NCBI RefSeq assembly: GCF_016858305.2
Contig: NZ_CP074436.1
Location: 1,074,001 to 1,138,000 of the forward strand
Source of the DNA: Polaribacter sp. Q13
GTDB taxonomy: Bacteria; Bacteroidota; Bacteroidia; Flavobacteriales; Flavobacteriaceae
DNA length: 64,000 nucleotides
Reading direction: 5' to 3'
A program made the position numbers and the translations under genes. Each line of letters opens with the position of its first letter. Position 1 is the stretch's first letter. Shown piece by piece: positions 52,549 through 61,991 of the stretch. The notes beneath the pieces are model-generated. The model searched no databases. It saw only the letters and a list, made by a program, of their open reading frames with translations, and was not told the DNA's origin.

Positions 52549-54087
52549 TTAGATTTTTGAATTGTCAATTTTCTTCTTTTGTTTCTCTCTATCTCTATTA
52601 GCTCTACTATAATTTGACTTTAGATTACTAAAGTTTTTTGCATCAGCTTGATAATTAGGATTTGGAATAGGTAATTCTGCATCCATTTTTTTCAACTCCA
52701 TCTCTAAAAGCATTGCGAGTTTTTGCGTGATTTTTGGTTCCTTTATTGACAAATTATTTTGCTCAGACAAGTCTTTACTTAAATCAAATAATAAATAAGC
52801 GCCTTCTTCGTCATTATAAAAGTGTATCAATTTAAAATCTCCATCAATAATGGATGAATAAGGACTCGAATTACTTGTATAATGTGGATAATGAAATACT
52901 AAACGTCTTTTTTTATTTTTTTGAGTTCCTTTAAAAACAGGCAAAAGACTTTGTCCATCAGCATGTTGATCGGGAGTTAATTTTAAACCTGCAGCGTCTA
53001 AAAAAGTTGGATAAAGATCCATACCAATAGCACGATTTTTAACTAGCTGTTTCGGCTTAATTACAGCTGGCCATTTTGCAATAAAAGGAACTCACATGGC
53101 AGCTTCAAAAGCATAACTTTTACCTCCAAGTAATGGATAATTAGATGTATTATTATTTAACCCACCATTATCAGACGTAAAAACTACAAGTGTATTCTTA
53201 TCTAAACCTAATCTTTTTAATTCAGCAACAACTCTTCCTAAACTTTCATCAACCGACAACAACATTGCTGCATACTCTGGATTATCATGATCTGTGGTTG
53301 CCTTATTTTTAAATCGTTCTACCAATTCAGGTTTTGCTTGTACTGGCATGTGCATCAAATAATGAGAAAGTACGGCTAAAAAAGGCTCTTCTTTCTTCTC
53401 ATTTATAAATTGAATGCATTCATCTGTTAAAGCATCTGCTATGTAGGTATCTCCTTTAATATCTTTTAATCCTACACCATATTTTTTAAATTTTTTTCCC
53501 CAATGACCTGAAGTTCCTGTTCCAACATGTTCATTTCTATAGCCTTTTGCAACCTGAAAACCGAGTGTATTAGGCGTATATTCTTTATCCACTCCACAAT
53601 GCCATTTTCCGAAAAATCCAGTAGCATATCCGCCATTATTTAGGGCTTCAGCAAAAAACACTTCCGACTTTGGAATATTATGTCTGTGCAAAGCTTCATA
53701 ATTTTTATTAGGTTTTTACCATCTCTAAACTTACTTCTTTCAAACAATCGTTCATCAGCTGCGGCACCACCATTATAAACCGTAGAATATTTTGTTCGTC
53801 CTGGACTTTTACCTGTATATATTGCACCACGAGAAGGAGCACAAACAGGAGATGAAGAATATCCGTTTTCGAAACGCATTCCGGACGCTGCTAAAGCATC
53901 CATATTTGGAGTTTCATAATATTTACTTCCCGAGCAGCCCATATCTTTCCAGCCCATATCGTCGATAAGAACCAAAACTATGTTTGGTTTGTCTTGTGTC
54001 TTATAATCCTTATTTTGAGCATTTAAGGAAAACAAAACCATTAGTCCTGAAAGAATTACTAAAATAAGAGTTCTATTCGTATTGCAT
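52549..54087 (-). pseudogene. Decayed S1-family sulfatase with three lesions
   Basis: The parts read as one sulfatase of about 510 residues. The start ATG (54087-54085) is followed by an extra C (plus-strand G at 54084); removing it gives a normal signal peptide beginning MNTNRTLILVIL and ending SLNAQ. KPNIVLVLIDDMGW and SSPVCAPSRGAIYTG (formylglycine Cys) are intact. A missing A in the run at 53713-53717 (plus-strand T-run) shifts the frame before LHRHNIPKSEVFFAEAL. A TGA at 53092-53094 replaces the conserved Arg of the family's VPFIAKWP approach (EAAM, stop, VPFIAKWP). Three independent lesions, one a substitution, make sequencing error unlikely. Confidence 0.88.
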
Positions 54088-54272
54088 AAATGAAGTTAAA
54101 TTCACTGTTTCACGTATTCCCAAAACTACAACTCAAATAGCTATATTTAAAATTTAACGACTCTATTTAACCTCTATTTGAGCGATATTAAACATCTATT
54201 TCGTTTTTAAATACATTTATCATTTATAATAGAATATTTTATTATATCATTGTTCTTTAATTACTTATAACC

Positions 54273-55892
54273 ATGAACAAGGAGCTCTACAGATACTTTA
54301 TAATTATATACATCTTATATACTACTTCTATTCAAGTAATTCATAGTTCCAAACATCAACAACAACCTGCAACAAAGAAAATAGATTCTATTTCTGTTAG
54401 AAATTCAAATTTTGACATAAACTTTTATATAAAAAAACACAAAGAGGCTAAGAAGAATAAAAATAGTAAGCGAGAAGTTTTTTATCTTCAAAAAATTGGA
54501 AATTATCATTATAATCAAATGAATTTCACAGAGGCCCTTAACTATTTTTCTAAAGCTTTGTTTTTATCAGAGCAAAAAGGACTACAAAAAGAAACAGCCG
54601 AAAACCTAAAACAACTAGGAAGTCTATATTGTAAATTTGGAGATTACGAGATAGGAGAAACCTATTTACATAGAGCACTACTAATTGCAAAACAACTACA
54701 GCTTGAAGAAAAAATAGCGTATTCAAAACTGATACCTTATTATCAAAACATGGTAGAGCTTGAGCGACACAAATTAAATAATGAGCGGGCATTATCCTAT
54801 TTAGATTCTTGTTTTACCATCACAGATTCTTTAAAATTTTCAACCATAAACAAAACTAGTCTTTATAGAATTAAGGCTGGTATCTATATGGCTATAGGTA
54901 GTTCTGACACAGCCTTAAAAATATTATTACCCTTAGAAATTCAAGGTAATATAGAAGATTTAAAAAATACAACAGAAAATGAAGTAGGTTCACAGATACT
55001 GGTTTCTTCAGGTATTGCACGTATTTATATGTCTAAAAAAGACTATACATCTGCTCTTTCTCATTATCTAAAAAGTTTAGCTCTTATAGAAAAACTGAAT
55101 ATAAAAAATGATCATCAAGCATTTGTAAAAAGTAAAATTGCTGAGATATACAAAGAATTAGGAGACAATGAAAAAGCCTATACCTACTTACTAGAAGCTA
55201 GCGAGTATACAGATAAACACCTAAAAGCAACAAGTAAAAGAAACAAGAGTGTTTTAAAAATACGAGATAGCTACCAGGAAATGCTTGAAAACCAAGAAAA
55301 AAAAATTGCAGAAAAAGAAAGTACAATTTTACGATTTAGAATCATATCGTTATTAATCCTTTTTATTTTTATAGCTAGTGGTTTATTCTATAGGAATAGA
55401 AAGCAAAAAATAAAACACAAAACGGAACAAAGACTAATTAAAGAATCTTCAAAGAAAAAAGAAAGATTGTCTCTTTTACAATTAGAACTAAAAAACAAAG
55501 AACTAACCTCTTACGCTTTACAGTTAATGGAACGAGATGATCTTTTAGACCAATTTGTTGATTATCTTGACAATACTGATGAATCTAAAGAAGCCAAATC
55601 TTTAATGATTTCAAGAAAACGATTGATTACAGATACCTGGGAAGAATTTGAAAAACGATTTGTTAGTGTTAACAAAGGTTTTTATGAAAATCTAAAACAA
55701 GAATTTACTGATTTAACAATTATCGATCTAAAATATTGTGCGCTTCTAAAATTAAACTTAAAAGGAAAGGAAATTTCTAAATTGTTAGGCGTTACAGAAA
55801 AAAGTGTTCATATGGCACGCTATAGAATTAGAAAAAAACTATCACTAAATACCGATACTAATTTAATTGAATTTTTAAACAATATAAAATAA
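54273..55892 (+). CDS. TPR-containing membrane regulator with C-terminal HTH
   Basis: This 539-residue protein has an N-terminal signal/anchor (about 8-24), TPR repeats (about 78-310: QKIGNYHYNQMNFTEALNYFSKALFLSEQKG, KQLGSLYCKFGDYEIGETYLHRALLIAKQ, SGIARIYMSKKDYTSALSHYLKSLALIEKL, AEIYKELGDNEKAYTYLLEAS), one membrane helix (about 354-372: IISLLILFIFIASGLFY), a coiled coil and a LuxR-like helix-turn-helix near the end (DLKYCALLKLNLKGKEISKLLGVTEKSVHMARYRIRKKLSL). This architecture is common in flavobacterial polysaccharide loci, where a periplasmic sensor is coupled to a cytoplasmic DNA-binding domain. It lies divergent from the row of enzymes on the left and is the best candidate regulator of this region. 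Confidence 0.88.
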   Translation: MNKELYRYFIIIYILYTTSIQVIHSSKHQQQPATKKIDSISVRNSNFDINFYIKKHKEAKKNKNSKREVFYLQKIGNYHYNQMNFTEALNYFSKALFLSEQKGLQKETAENLKQLGSLYCKFGDYEIGETYLHRALLIAKQLQLEEKIAYSKLIPYYQNMVELERHKLNNERALSYLDSCFTITDSLKFSTINKTSLYRIKAGIYMAIGSSDTALKILLPLEIQGNIEDLKNTTENEVGSQILVSSGIARIYMSKKDYTSALSHYLKSLALIEKLNIKNDHQAFVKSKIAEIYKELGDNEKAYTYLLEASEYTDKHLKATSKRNKSVLKIRDSYQEMLENQEKKIAEKESTILRFRIISLLILFIFIASGLFYRNRKQKIKHKTEQRLIKESSKKKERLSLLQLELKNKELTSYALQLMERDDLLDQFVDYLDNTDESKEAKSLMISRKRLITDTWEEFEKRFVSVNKGFYENLKQEFTDLTIIDLKYCALLKLNLKGKEISKLLGVTEKSVHMARYRIRKKLSLNTDTNLIEFLNNIK

Positions 55893-55914
55893 TAAAACCA
55901 AAGCACTTTAATTT

Positions 55915-55961
55915 ATATTCAATGTTACCACATTAAACAGATAAACTATAAAACATATGTT
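55915..55961. repeat. Second copy of the esterase 2 upstream element
   Basis: This segment after the regulator gene is close to 50303-50349 (see there). No esterase gene follows it here, so it is either a shared operator-like site or the remnant of a duplicated gene start. Confidence 0.45.
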
Positions 55962-56082
55962 TTTTTTAAGGCAAGTGTTTATCTTATTTAAATTTTATAC
56001 AAATTATCTATACAAAATAATTACAGTTAGTATACGTCTCATTAATCTAGAACGTTTTAAACATAAAAATTAGTTTGAATTT

Positions 56083-56345
56083 TTATTCGCTTAAAATCAT
56101 TTTTTTTACAACTGTACCTGTATCATTAACAAATTTTAAAAGGTAAATTCCATTTTTGAATTCCTTTAAGCTTAAGGTAAACTTACCGTTTCCTTCTTGT
56201 ACAGAAACCTGCTTTCTTAATTGCCCTACTAAGTTATAAACCTCAACTTTATAAGCTGTAGAATTACTGGTTTTAATTGTGATAAACTCTTTATTTTCAA
56301 TAAAACAATGTACAAATAGGGTTTTGGGTAAACTTGAAATTTTTT
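56083..56345 (-). pseudogene. Orphan type IX secretion C-terminal sorting domain
   Basis: On the minus strand the end (to TAA 56085-56083) reads YKVEVYNLVGQLRKQVSVQ, then GKFTLSLKEFKNGIYLLKFV and VVKKMILSE, the typical T9SS type A domain. The expected entry FQVYPKP lies in another frame just upstream, so a frameshift has occurred. The adjacent GH16 gene (56533) has its own stop codon and terminator. This is the tail of a lost secreted protein. Confidence 0.75.
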
Positions 56346-56472
56346 ATTTCCAATCACTAAAAACTATTAAAGAATTGATACAAAACCTACATTTATTGTT
56401 TTATCTATGCGCAACCAATTAAATGTTAATAAAATTCCTCAGCTAATTCACTACAAAAAAAGAACCACAAAA

Positions 56473-56497
56473 AAACCATCTAAAAATTAGATGGTTT
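56473..56497 (-). terminator. Terminator of the second GH16 gene
   Basis: AAACCATCTAA (56473-56483), loop aaa, TTAGATGGTTT (56487-56497): 11-bp perfect stem, with a T-rich tail on the minus strand. Confidence 0.8.
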
Positions 56498-56532
56498 ATT
56501 TTAAAATTTTAAAGACTTAAAAAATAGAAAGC

Positions 56533-57639
56533 TTAATTACAGCTTCTTCTATTTTCTGTACCAGTTGGAGTAAAAACGCGAATCCAGTCAATTCTCATTT
56601 TTGTAGCATTTCCAGATTTAATATCAGGACTATTCCAAAAATTATCAATACTTCCATATCTCCAATGTTGAGCAGCTTGACTAATTAGCATACGCATTTC
56701 TCTTTTAAGACCATTACATTTTGTATAACCCTGAGGATCGATACCATCAGTAATATTTAACCCATCTACAGTCTTTACTTTTTTTCCATCAACATAATAC
56801 TCAAGTTTAGTAGCGCTTACCCATTTAACTCCGTAAATATGGTATTTTTGACTCCATACTACGTCATTAGTTCTGTTACAATTACCATTGCTTTTCTTTT
56901 GAGACATCCATGTTTGAATTTTTGGTTGATAATCTAACCTTGGAGATGACTGAAAAGTATGATGACTTAGGTGTAAACGATCAGCAAAAAAAGGTTTGCT
57001 AACTTGAGTTCCGTCTGGACGTAATCTAGGTCCATAAGCTTCAAGGTTATCAATTTCTTCTGTTGTTCCAGGGTTGTCACTAAGCATCCAAACAGCATTC
57101 GCTAAAGAAGAATTACTTACTTTTACTCTAGCTTCTTGATATAATGGGTAACTACTTGAAGCTTTACTAGTAATCATACCACATTTAAGCCTTCTATTTT
57201 TACCCGACCCTGTTTCTTGTGCAGTTAACGTTAATTCTCCGCCCCCAAGAGAAACTTGATCTCCTGACCATAACGTTGGAGGAGGTCCAGTATAATTGTT
57301 AACAAAACCATATTTCCATTTGTTTAATAAAGTCTGTTTACTTGTATAATTAAATTCATCAGATAGAGAATTAACTTTTTTCCAACCACTCATTCCATTT
57401 TGATTTTTATTAGTGGGGCTAATAAGGTTATTTATAGGGGAATCAAAAAGGATATTGTTTGTAGGACTACAGCCTGATAAACTGGCACTGTTTATTGTAG
57501 TCTTAGCTAATACTTGAGCTATTGCAGATTTACCTTCAAGAGGAGTTAACTCATTTTCATTTTGATCACAACTTGTAAGTAATAAAGTACTTGATACAAC
57601 TGCAAAGGATAATACAGATAGTTTTCTAATAATTTTCAT
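56533..57639 (-). CDS. GH16 glycoside hydrolase lipoprotein (beta-agarase/porphyranase type)
   Basis: This 368-residue lipoprotein (signal 1-23, lipobox LTSC, Cys24) has a linker of about 60 residues and a GH16 domain (about 85-365). The catalytic motif is EEIDNLEAYG with nucleophile E195, D197 and acid/base E200. VWMLSDNPGTTEEIDNLEAYGPR and the late YGVKWVSATKLEYYVDGKKV follow the pattern of marine beta-agarases/porphyranases. It is likely displayed on the cell surface for the first endo-cleavage. It stands alone, with a 700-bp AT-rich region upstream and a terminator downstream. Confidence 0.9.
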   Translation of the reverse strand: MKIIRKLSVLSFAVVSSTLLLTSCDQNENELTPLEGKSAIAQVLAKTTINSASLSGCSPTNNILFDSPINNLISPTNKNQNGMSGWKKVNSLSDEFNYTSKQTLLNKWKYGFVNNYTGPPPTLWSGDQVSLGGGELTLTAQETGSGKNRRLKCGMITSKASSSYPLYQEARVKVSNSSLANAVWMLSDNPGTTEEIDNLEAYGPRLRPDGTQVSKPFFADRLHLSHHTFQSSPRLDYQPKIQTWMSQKKSNGNCNRTNDVVWSQKYHIYGVKWVSATKLEYYVDGKKVKTVDGLNITDGIDPQGYTKCNGLKREMRMLISQAAQHWRYGSIDNFWNSPDIKSGNATKMRIDWIRVFTPTGTENRRSCN

Positions 57640-58337
57640 GATTTAATGTGTTTTTATGATATTTATATTCATAAAGATACTTGAGTATTACCATTTTAGA
57701 ATAAAAACAAACTATACAGAACTTAACAAAGTATTTTAAGTTACATTCATTTAACTCTATTTAAAAAACACAAACAACTAATAAACAGACTATTAAAAAC
57801 AACACGCTATAGATTCTACAATTTCAAAAAAAAACAAAAAATTACGAAATGGTTGTAGTAATTATTTTGTTAAACTTAAGTATTAAGGTTTTGTTAAGAT
57901 TTTATTAAGGTGCTATTAGGGGGAATTTTTTAAAAAAAAGGTTGTTTTACAATATTTTAAAAAAAAAATGCTTTTTCTAACTAAATTTTAACTGTTAGCC
58001 CAATATTATAAAAATTTAAGTTCCAAAAATGATTCGCTAAAGTTTCAAGTTTATGTTTATTTGATTTTAACATACTTTACTTGCCTTTATCAAATAAATA
58101 AAAGGGTGGATATTTCATCATAAATTTATAATTAGCGAATAGATTCTTTTCTTTTTCTTTTGTCTTTCATTATAAGTACAAGTAACTCACAATGTAAAAA
58201 AAGACACCTAAAAATTTATAATTAAGGAAAACATTACAATTTTCCGTAGTATAATAATTTGTATCTCTTTTAAAAATTAGCTGTAATAATTAATTTAATA
58301 ATTACAAGATTTAGGTTTGTCTTTTATATAATAAGAT
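57640..58337. other. 700-bp AT-rich upstream region of the second GH16 gene
   Basis: No gene is supported here. The part next to GH16 (57670-57710) contains TATTACCATTTTAGAATAAAAACAAACTATAC, weakly resembling the element at 50303 and 55915 (TTACCA...AAACTATA). Further on there are long A/T runs and TTAAG/TTAAGG steps around 57870-57910. Confidence 0.4.
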
Positions 58338-59293
58338 AGAGGTCAGTAGTTAGTTGCATATAATTTGCTTATGACCTACTTTATCCTTTTCAACCATTTT
58401 TGTTATTAAGTTATTGAAAATTGTTGTTTTACTTTGTGAACGATTAATTCTGAAACAAAATTCATTAAAATATCTATTTAAATTAAAGTCACTTACCCAA
58501 GAATAAGTTGTTCTTATCCAAGATTTCACTTGATGAATCATTGTATGAAGTACTTTAAAATTCATCCCCCATTACTTTCTATTTGAGTAATATTATAAGC
58601 TTTGGCTATTGGTCTGTAACCTCTCCATTTATCGGTTATCACTTTAGCCTTTCTACTGATATGGTTCACAAAAATATATTGCAAAGAACTAGCTGAAAAA
58701 TCTTCGATTCTCATTGCATACATTCTTTTAACTTTTACATCTTCTGTTAATTCAACAGCAGTTATAGCCTTCTTTTTCTTTGTATTATAACTTCTACCTA
58801 CTTTATCTTTTTCTCGTCCTCCTAGGACAAATTCATCCACAGGAACAATACCAGTCATTGGATTATTCCCACTACTTTCCATAGCTTCTCTAATTTTAAG
58901 CATGAATAAACGAGCAGTCTTTTCTGTGACACTAAAGCGAACTGCAACATAACTAGCAGAAAGACTTTTAGTACTTGTACTCATTTCAAAAACGATAAAA
59001 AAGGCTTTTCTAATACCAAACTTTACTTTATGAAAAAGTGTGTTTGATGTTGAGGATTCTTGATGAGAACATATATTACAAGTACGTGAAAAATCTTTTC
59101 TTATTTGAGCCTTTTTATGACCCCATTTTACACATACAAAACCATCTTTCCATTTAATATCTGCCTAATATTTCTTGCAATCTTCATCTGTTTTAAACCG
59201 ATCAGCAAACTCTAGAAGATTTTGTCCTTGAAATATATTCATAATATTACCTATTTATTGATTTTAAAGATATGAATTTAAATACTGACCTCT
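58338..59293 (-). mobile_element. Inactive IS1595-family element
   Basis: Inverted ends AGAGGTCAGTA (58338-58348) and TACTGACCTCT (59283-59293) bound a 956-bp element carrying one broken transposase gene. No clear 8-bp target duplication remains. It separates the GH16 gene from the BNR/GH105 genes. Confidence 0.75.
58350..59242 (-). pseudogene. IS1595-family transposase, broken
   Basis: The frame starts at ATG 59242 (MNIFQGQNLLEFADRF) and has a TAG at codon 26 (59165-59167). It then continues in frame through a zinc-ribbon part in which one Cys of the first pair is lost (CVKWG), TCNICSHQ, and the ISXO2-like DDE part (VPVDEFVLGG, VITDKWRGYRPIAK). A missing G in the run at 58566-58570 shifts the frame before MNFKVLHTMIHQVKSWIR. 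Three defects make it inactive. Confidence 0.85.
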
Positions 59294-59342
59294 AATTAGT
59301 TAATTAAACTTAGAGTAGATGACATCTACAAACTTACATTTA

Positions 59343-61931
59343 CTATTTTTCAGTCAATACTCCTTTTGCAAATCCACTACCGTGGCAAGAACTCCAAAAT
59401 ACATTTTCATCATAAGGATCAAATTCAAAACCCGTCATTTTATCAACCTGACCTAAACCATAATTGTATTTTGTCCAAGTTTTTCCAGCATCCTTAGAAA
59501 TATAAATACCACTATTTATTTCTTTTACCTTTTTTCCAGGAGCAACTACTACCGCAATTGTTTTGTTATCTAACGGAGAAACTTTTACCATTTTAATATG
59601 TGGCATTTCAAAAATTTTATCCCAAGATTTTCCTTTGTTAGTACTTCTATAAACCCCTCCTTCTTTTATATTTGCAGCACCTTCTCCGCAAGCTAAATAA
59701 AGAGTTCCTTTTTTATCAACTTCAACAAAATTGACACTTTTTATTTCGTTTGGTATTTTTACTTTACCCCAAGATGTACCGTTGTTTTTACTTTTATACA
59801 AGCCTCCAACAGATTTCTCAAAGCTTCTTCCTAAAGCTGCGTAAATATTTTTATAGTTATTATCATACGTCATCTGCATCACATTTGCGCGGTTTGGCAA
59901 ACCATCATTACTTAATTCCCACGTTTTTCCGCCATCAGTACTTAAATGAACACCAAATTCTTTAAAATCTGTCATTCTTAAATAGCCATTTACCATCCAT
60001 TTACTGGTATGCCACCCTCTTTGTGTGTGCGTTGGAATGGTAAACAACATTCTATTTGAATCCTTTTTATCAATAATATGACTGAATGAAAACAAGACTC
60101 CATTGGCATTAAATTTTACCATTGGTTTTTCTGAAACTGTAAACCATGTTTTACCAGCATCCGTAGATTTACGTAACTCGCCTGCAAAATGCTGTCTGTT
60201 TGGTAAAATATAATAAATATTAGCATTGTTAGGATCAATAGAAATTTCTGGTGCACTGGTTGCTCTATGATCTTTTGCTGTTAATTCTTGTGTTTGACCT
60301 TCAATTTGCTTTAAGGCGACAGCTCCTTTATATACTTTATCTCCGTCCGTAGTAGATTTCCATATTCCGTGTTCTTCAGAGGCAAATAAATACTTTCCTT
60401 TTGTTCCTGTATTTACATTCAATCCAAAACCAGGTAGATTACTATTTCCTCTACCTACCCAATTTCCACTTCCTTTTGAGGTTTCAATATCATCTCTTTG
60501 TTGCCAAGTTTTTCCGTGATCTGTACTGATAAATAATTGCTGATCGTACACCGTAAAAACTTCCCCTTTATTATTGATTTGCAAATCTCTATAACCTTTC
60601 GAATTTCCATACGTATTTGCTGCCGCTTCTAAATGCGAAAAAGTCATATTTCCTCCTGACGGATTGTTTCTAGAATCCCAATAGGCATTATCATTTCCTT
60701 TTTTCCAATAATCCCCTGCTCTAGCACAAGCAAACCAAGTTTTACCTCCATCTTCAGTTTTCATTACTTCCGCAGGCGGAAAACTTTTATCATGTTTTAT
60801 GTTGCTAGAAATATAAACTTCATCCGGATTTAGAGGATTTACTACCAACCTATTATAAACAGGTAATATTGAATTCGGGTATTCTGAATATTTTTTCTTC
60901 GCTTCTTTCACCGAAATACCAAACCAATAAGCGATCGTTTTTAGGTAATAATTTCTTGAAGAATAATCAGCAATCTGACTCATATCAAAGGGTAAATTAC
61001 CGGTGATTGATTTCCAAGTATCTCCATTATTTTCGCTTTTATAAACACCGCCATCAGATTTTACCGATTTCCCATTAGGCTCATAATGTGTTTGTAACAA
61101 CAGATATAAGTTAAACTTCCCTGATTTTTCATTATAATAACTTTGGATATCTCTGGCGTCATTATACGGCAAACCATTTTTCTTTTCTACCCAAGAATTT
61201 CCTTGATCTTTTGATGTATAAAATCCGAAATTGGTTAAAACATATAATTGATCAGAATTTCTAGGATCTACAATAATTCTTAACACATCTAAATCTTTAG
61301 AAATAGTGTTCATTATTTTGTTCCAAGTTTTACCCGCATCTGTAGTTTTGTAGATAAAACCGTACTCTGTATTTCTATATTTGGAACCATGTGGCTCTTT
61401 TAAACTTCTATGAACTCCTTTTATTTTCCAGTGCTGTCCTGCGCCTACATACCAAATATTATCATCCTTAGGATCTATAGCTACGGCATTGAATTTTTTA
61501 GTACTCGGAAAATTTTCAATTTCCTCCCAAGTTCTACCTCTATTATTGGTAGTAAAAAGAGTTCCTTGATTTCCTTTCATAATTCCGAAATCATGATTGG
61601 TTGCTGAAAAGGCTGTTCTAAAAGGTTTTATTTTACTTCCTAAACCGTCATAATCATTCAAAGTTGTCCAAGAATCTCCTTTATTCCATGTTCCATAACC
61701 ATTTCCCATATCATAACTTAAAAACATTACATCACTATCATACGGATGGATATTTAAATCTTCGCTATAACCTGAAGTTCCTGGTCCAATTACCGTCCAT
61801 TTTAAACTCGGATCACTTGTAACTTTTTTAGTTTGTAAGGTTTTAAAATACTTCTTGTTTTGAGCCGTTAAACTTCCTACTACTAAAAAAGCAACCAACA
61901 TGCTTTTTAAAATTTTATGGTGATTTTTCAT
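59343..61931 (-). CDS. Secreted BNR/Asp-box repeat protein (sialidase/VPS10-like propeller)
   Basis: This 862-residue protein has a signal peptide (1-23) and about eleven Asp-box motifs of the S/T-x-D/N-x-G-x-T/S-W type spread over its length (for example TTDAGKTWNK, TSKDQGNSWVE, STDHGKTWQQ, STDAGKTWFT, STDGGKTWEL, SKDAGKTWTK). This predicts one or two large beta-propellers, as in GH74-like or sortilin-like proteins. Similar proteins are common in flavobacterial loci for sulfated algal polysaccharides; their activity is mostly undefined. It is followed by GH105 upstream on the same strand with a 60-bp gap, so they are likely co-transcribed. Confidence 0.8.
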   Translation of the reverse strand: MKNHHKILKSMLVAFLVVGSLTAQNKKYFKTLQTKKVTSDPSLKWTVIGPGTSGYSEDLNIHPYDSDVMFLSYDMGNGYGTWNKGDSWTTLNDYDGLGSKIKPFRTAFSATNHDFGIMKGNQGTLFTTNNRGRTWEEIENFPSTKKFNAVAIDPKDDNIWYVGAGQHWKIKGVHRSLKEPHGSKYRNTEYGFIYKTTDAGKTWNKIMNTISKDLDVLRIIVDPRNSDQLYVLTNFGFYTSKDQGNSWVEKKNGLPYNDARDIQSYYNEKSGKFNLYLLLQTHYEPNGKSVKSDGGVYKSENNGDTWKSITGNLPFDMSQIADYSSRNYYLKTIAYWFGISVKEAKKKYSEYPNSILPVYNRLVVNPLNPDEVYISSNIKHDKSFPPAEVMKTEDGGKTWFACARAGDYWKKGNDNAYWDSRNNPSGGNMTFSHLEAAANTYGNSKGYRDLQINNKGEVFTVYDQQLFISTDHGKTWQQRDDIETSKGSGNWVGRGNSNLPGFGLNVNTGTKGKYLFASEEHGIWKSTTDGDKVYKGAVALKQIEGQTQELTAKDHRATSAPEISIDPNNANIYYILPNRQHFAGELRKSTDAGKTWFTVSEKPMVKFNANGVLFSFSHIIDKKDSNRMLFTIPTHTQRGWHTSKWMVNGYLRMTDFKEFGVHLSTDGGKTWELSNDGLPNRANVMQMTYDNNYKNIYAALGRSFEKSVGGLYKSKNNGTSWGKVKIPNEIKSVNFVEVDKKGTLYLACGEGAANIKEGGVYRSTNKGKSWDKIFEMPHIKMVKVSPLDNKTIAVVVAPGKKVKEINSGIYISKDAGKTWTKYNYGLGQVDKMTGFEFDPYDENVFWSSCHGSGFAKGVLTEK

Positions 61932-61991
61932 TTTATAAATGGTTGTGAATTAACTTCAAAATTCTTTTTTATTATGGAAAATTTATGAATA

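Noticed and set aside
53092..53094. TGA in the sulfatase as selenocysteine
   Set aside because: The position corresponds to a conserved Arg (CGA to TGA), there is no adjacent SECIS-like structure evident, and the gene has two other lesions.
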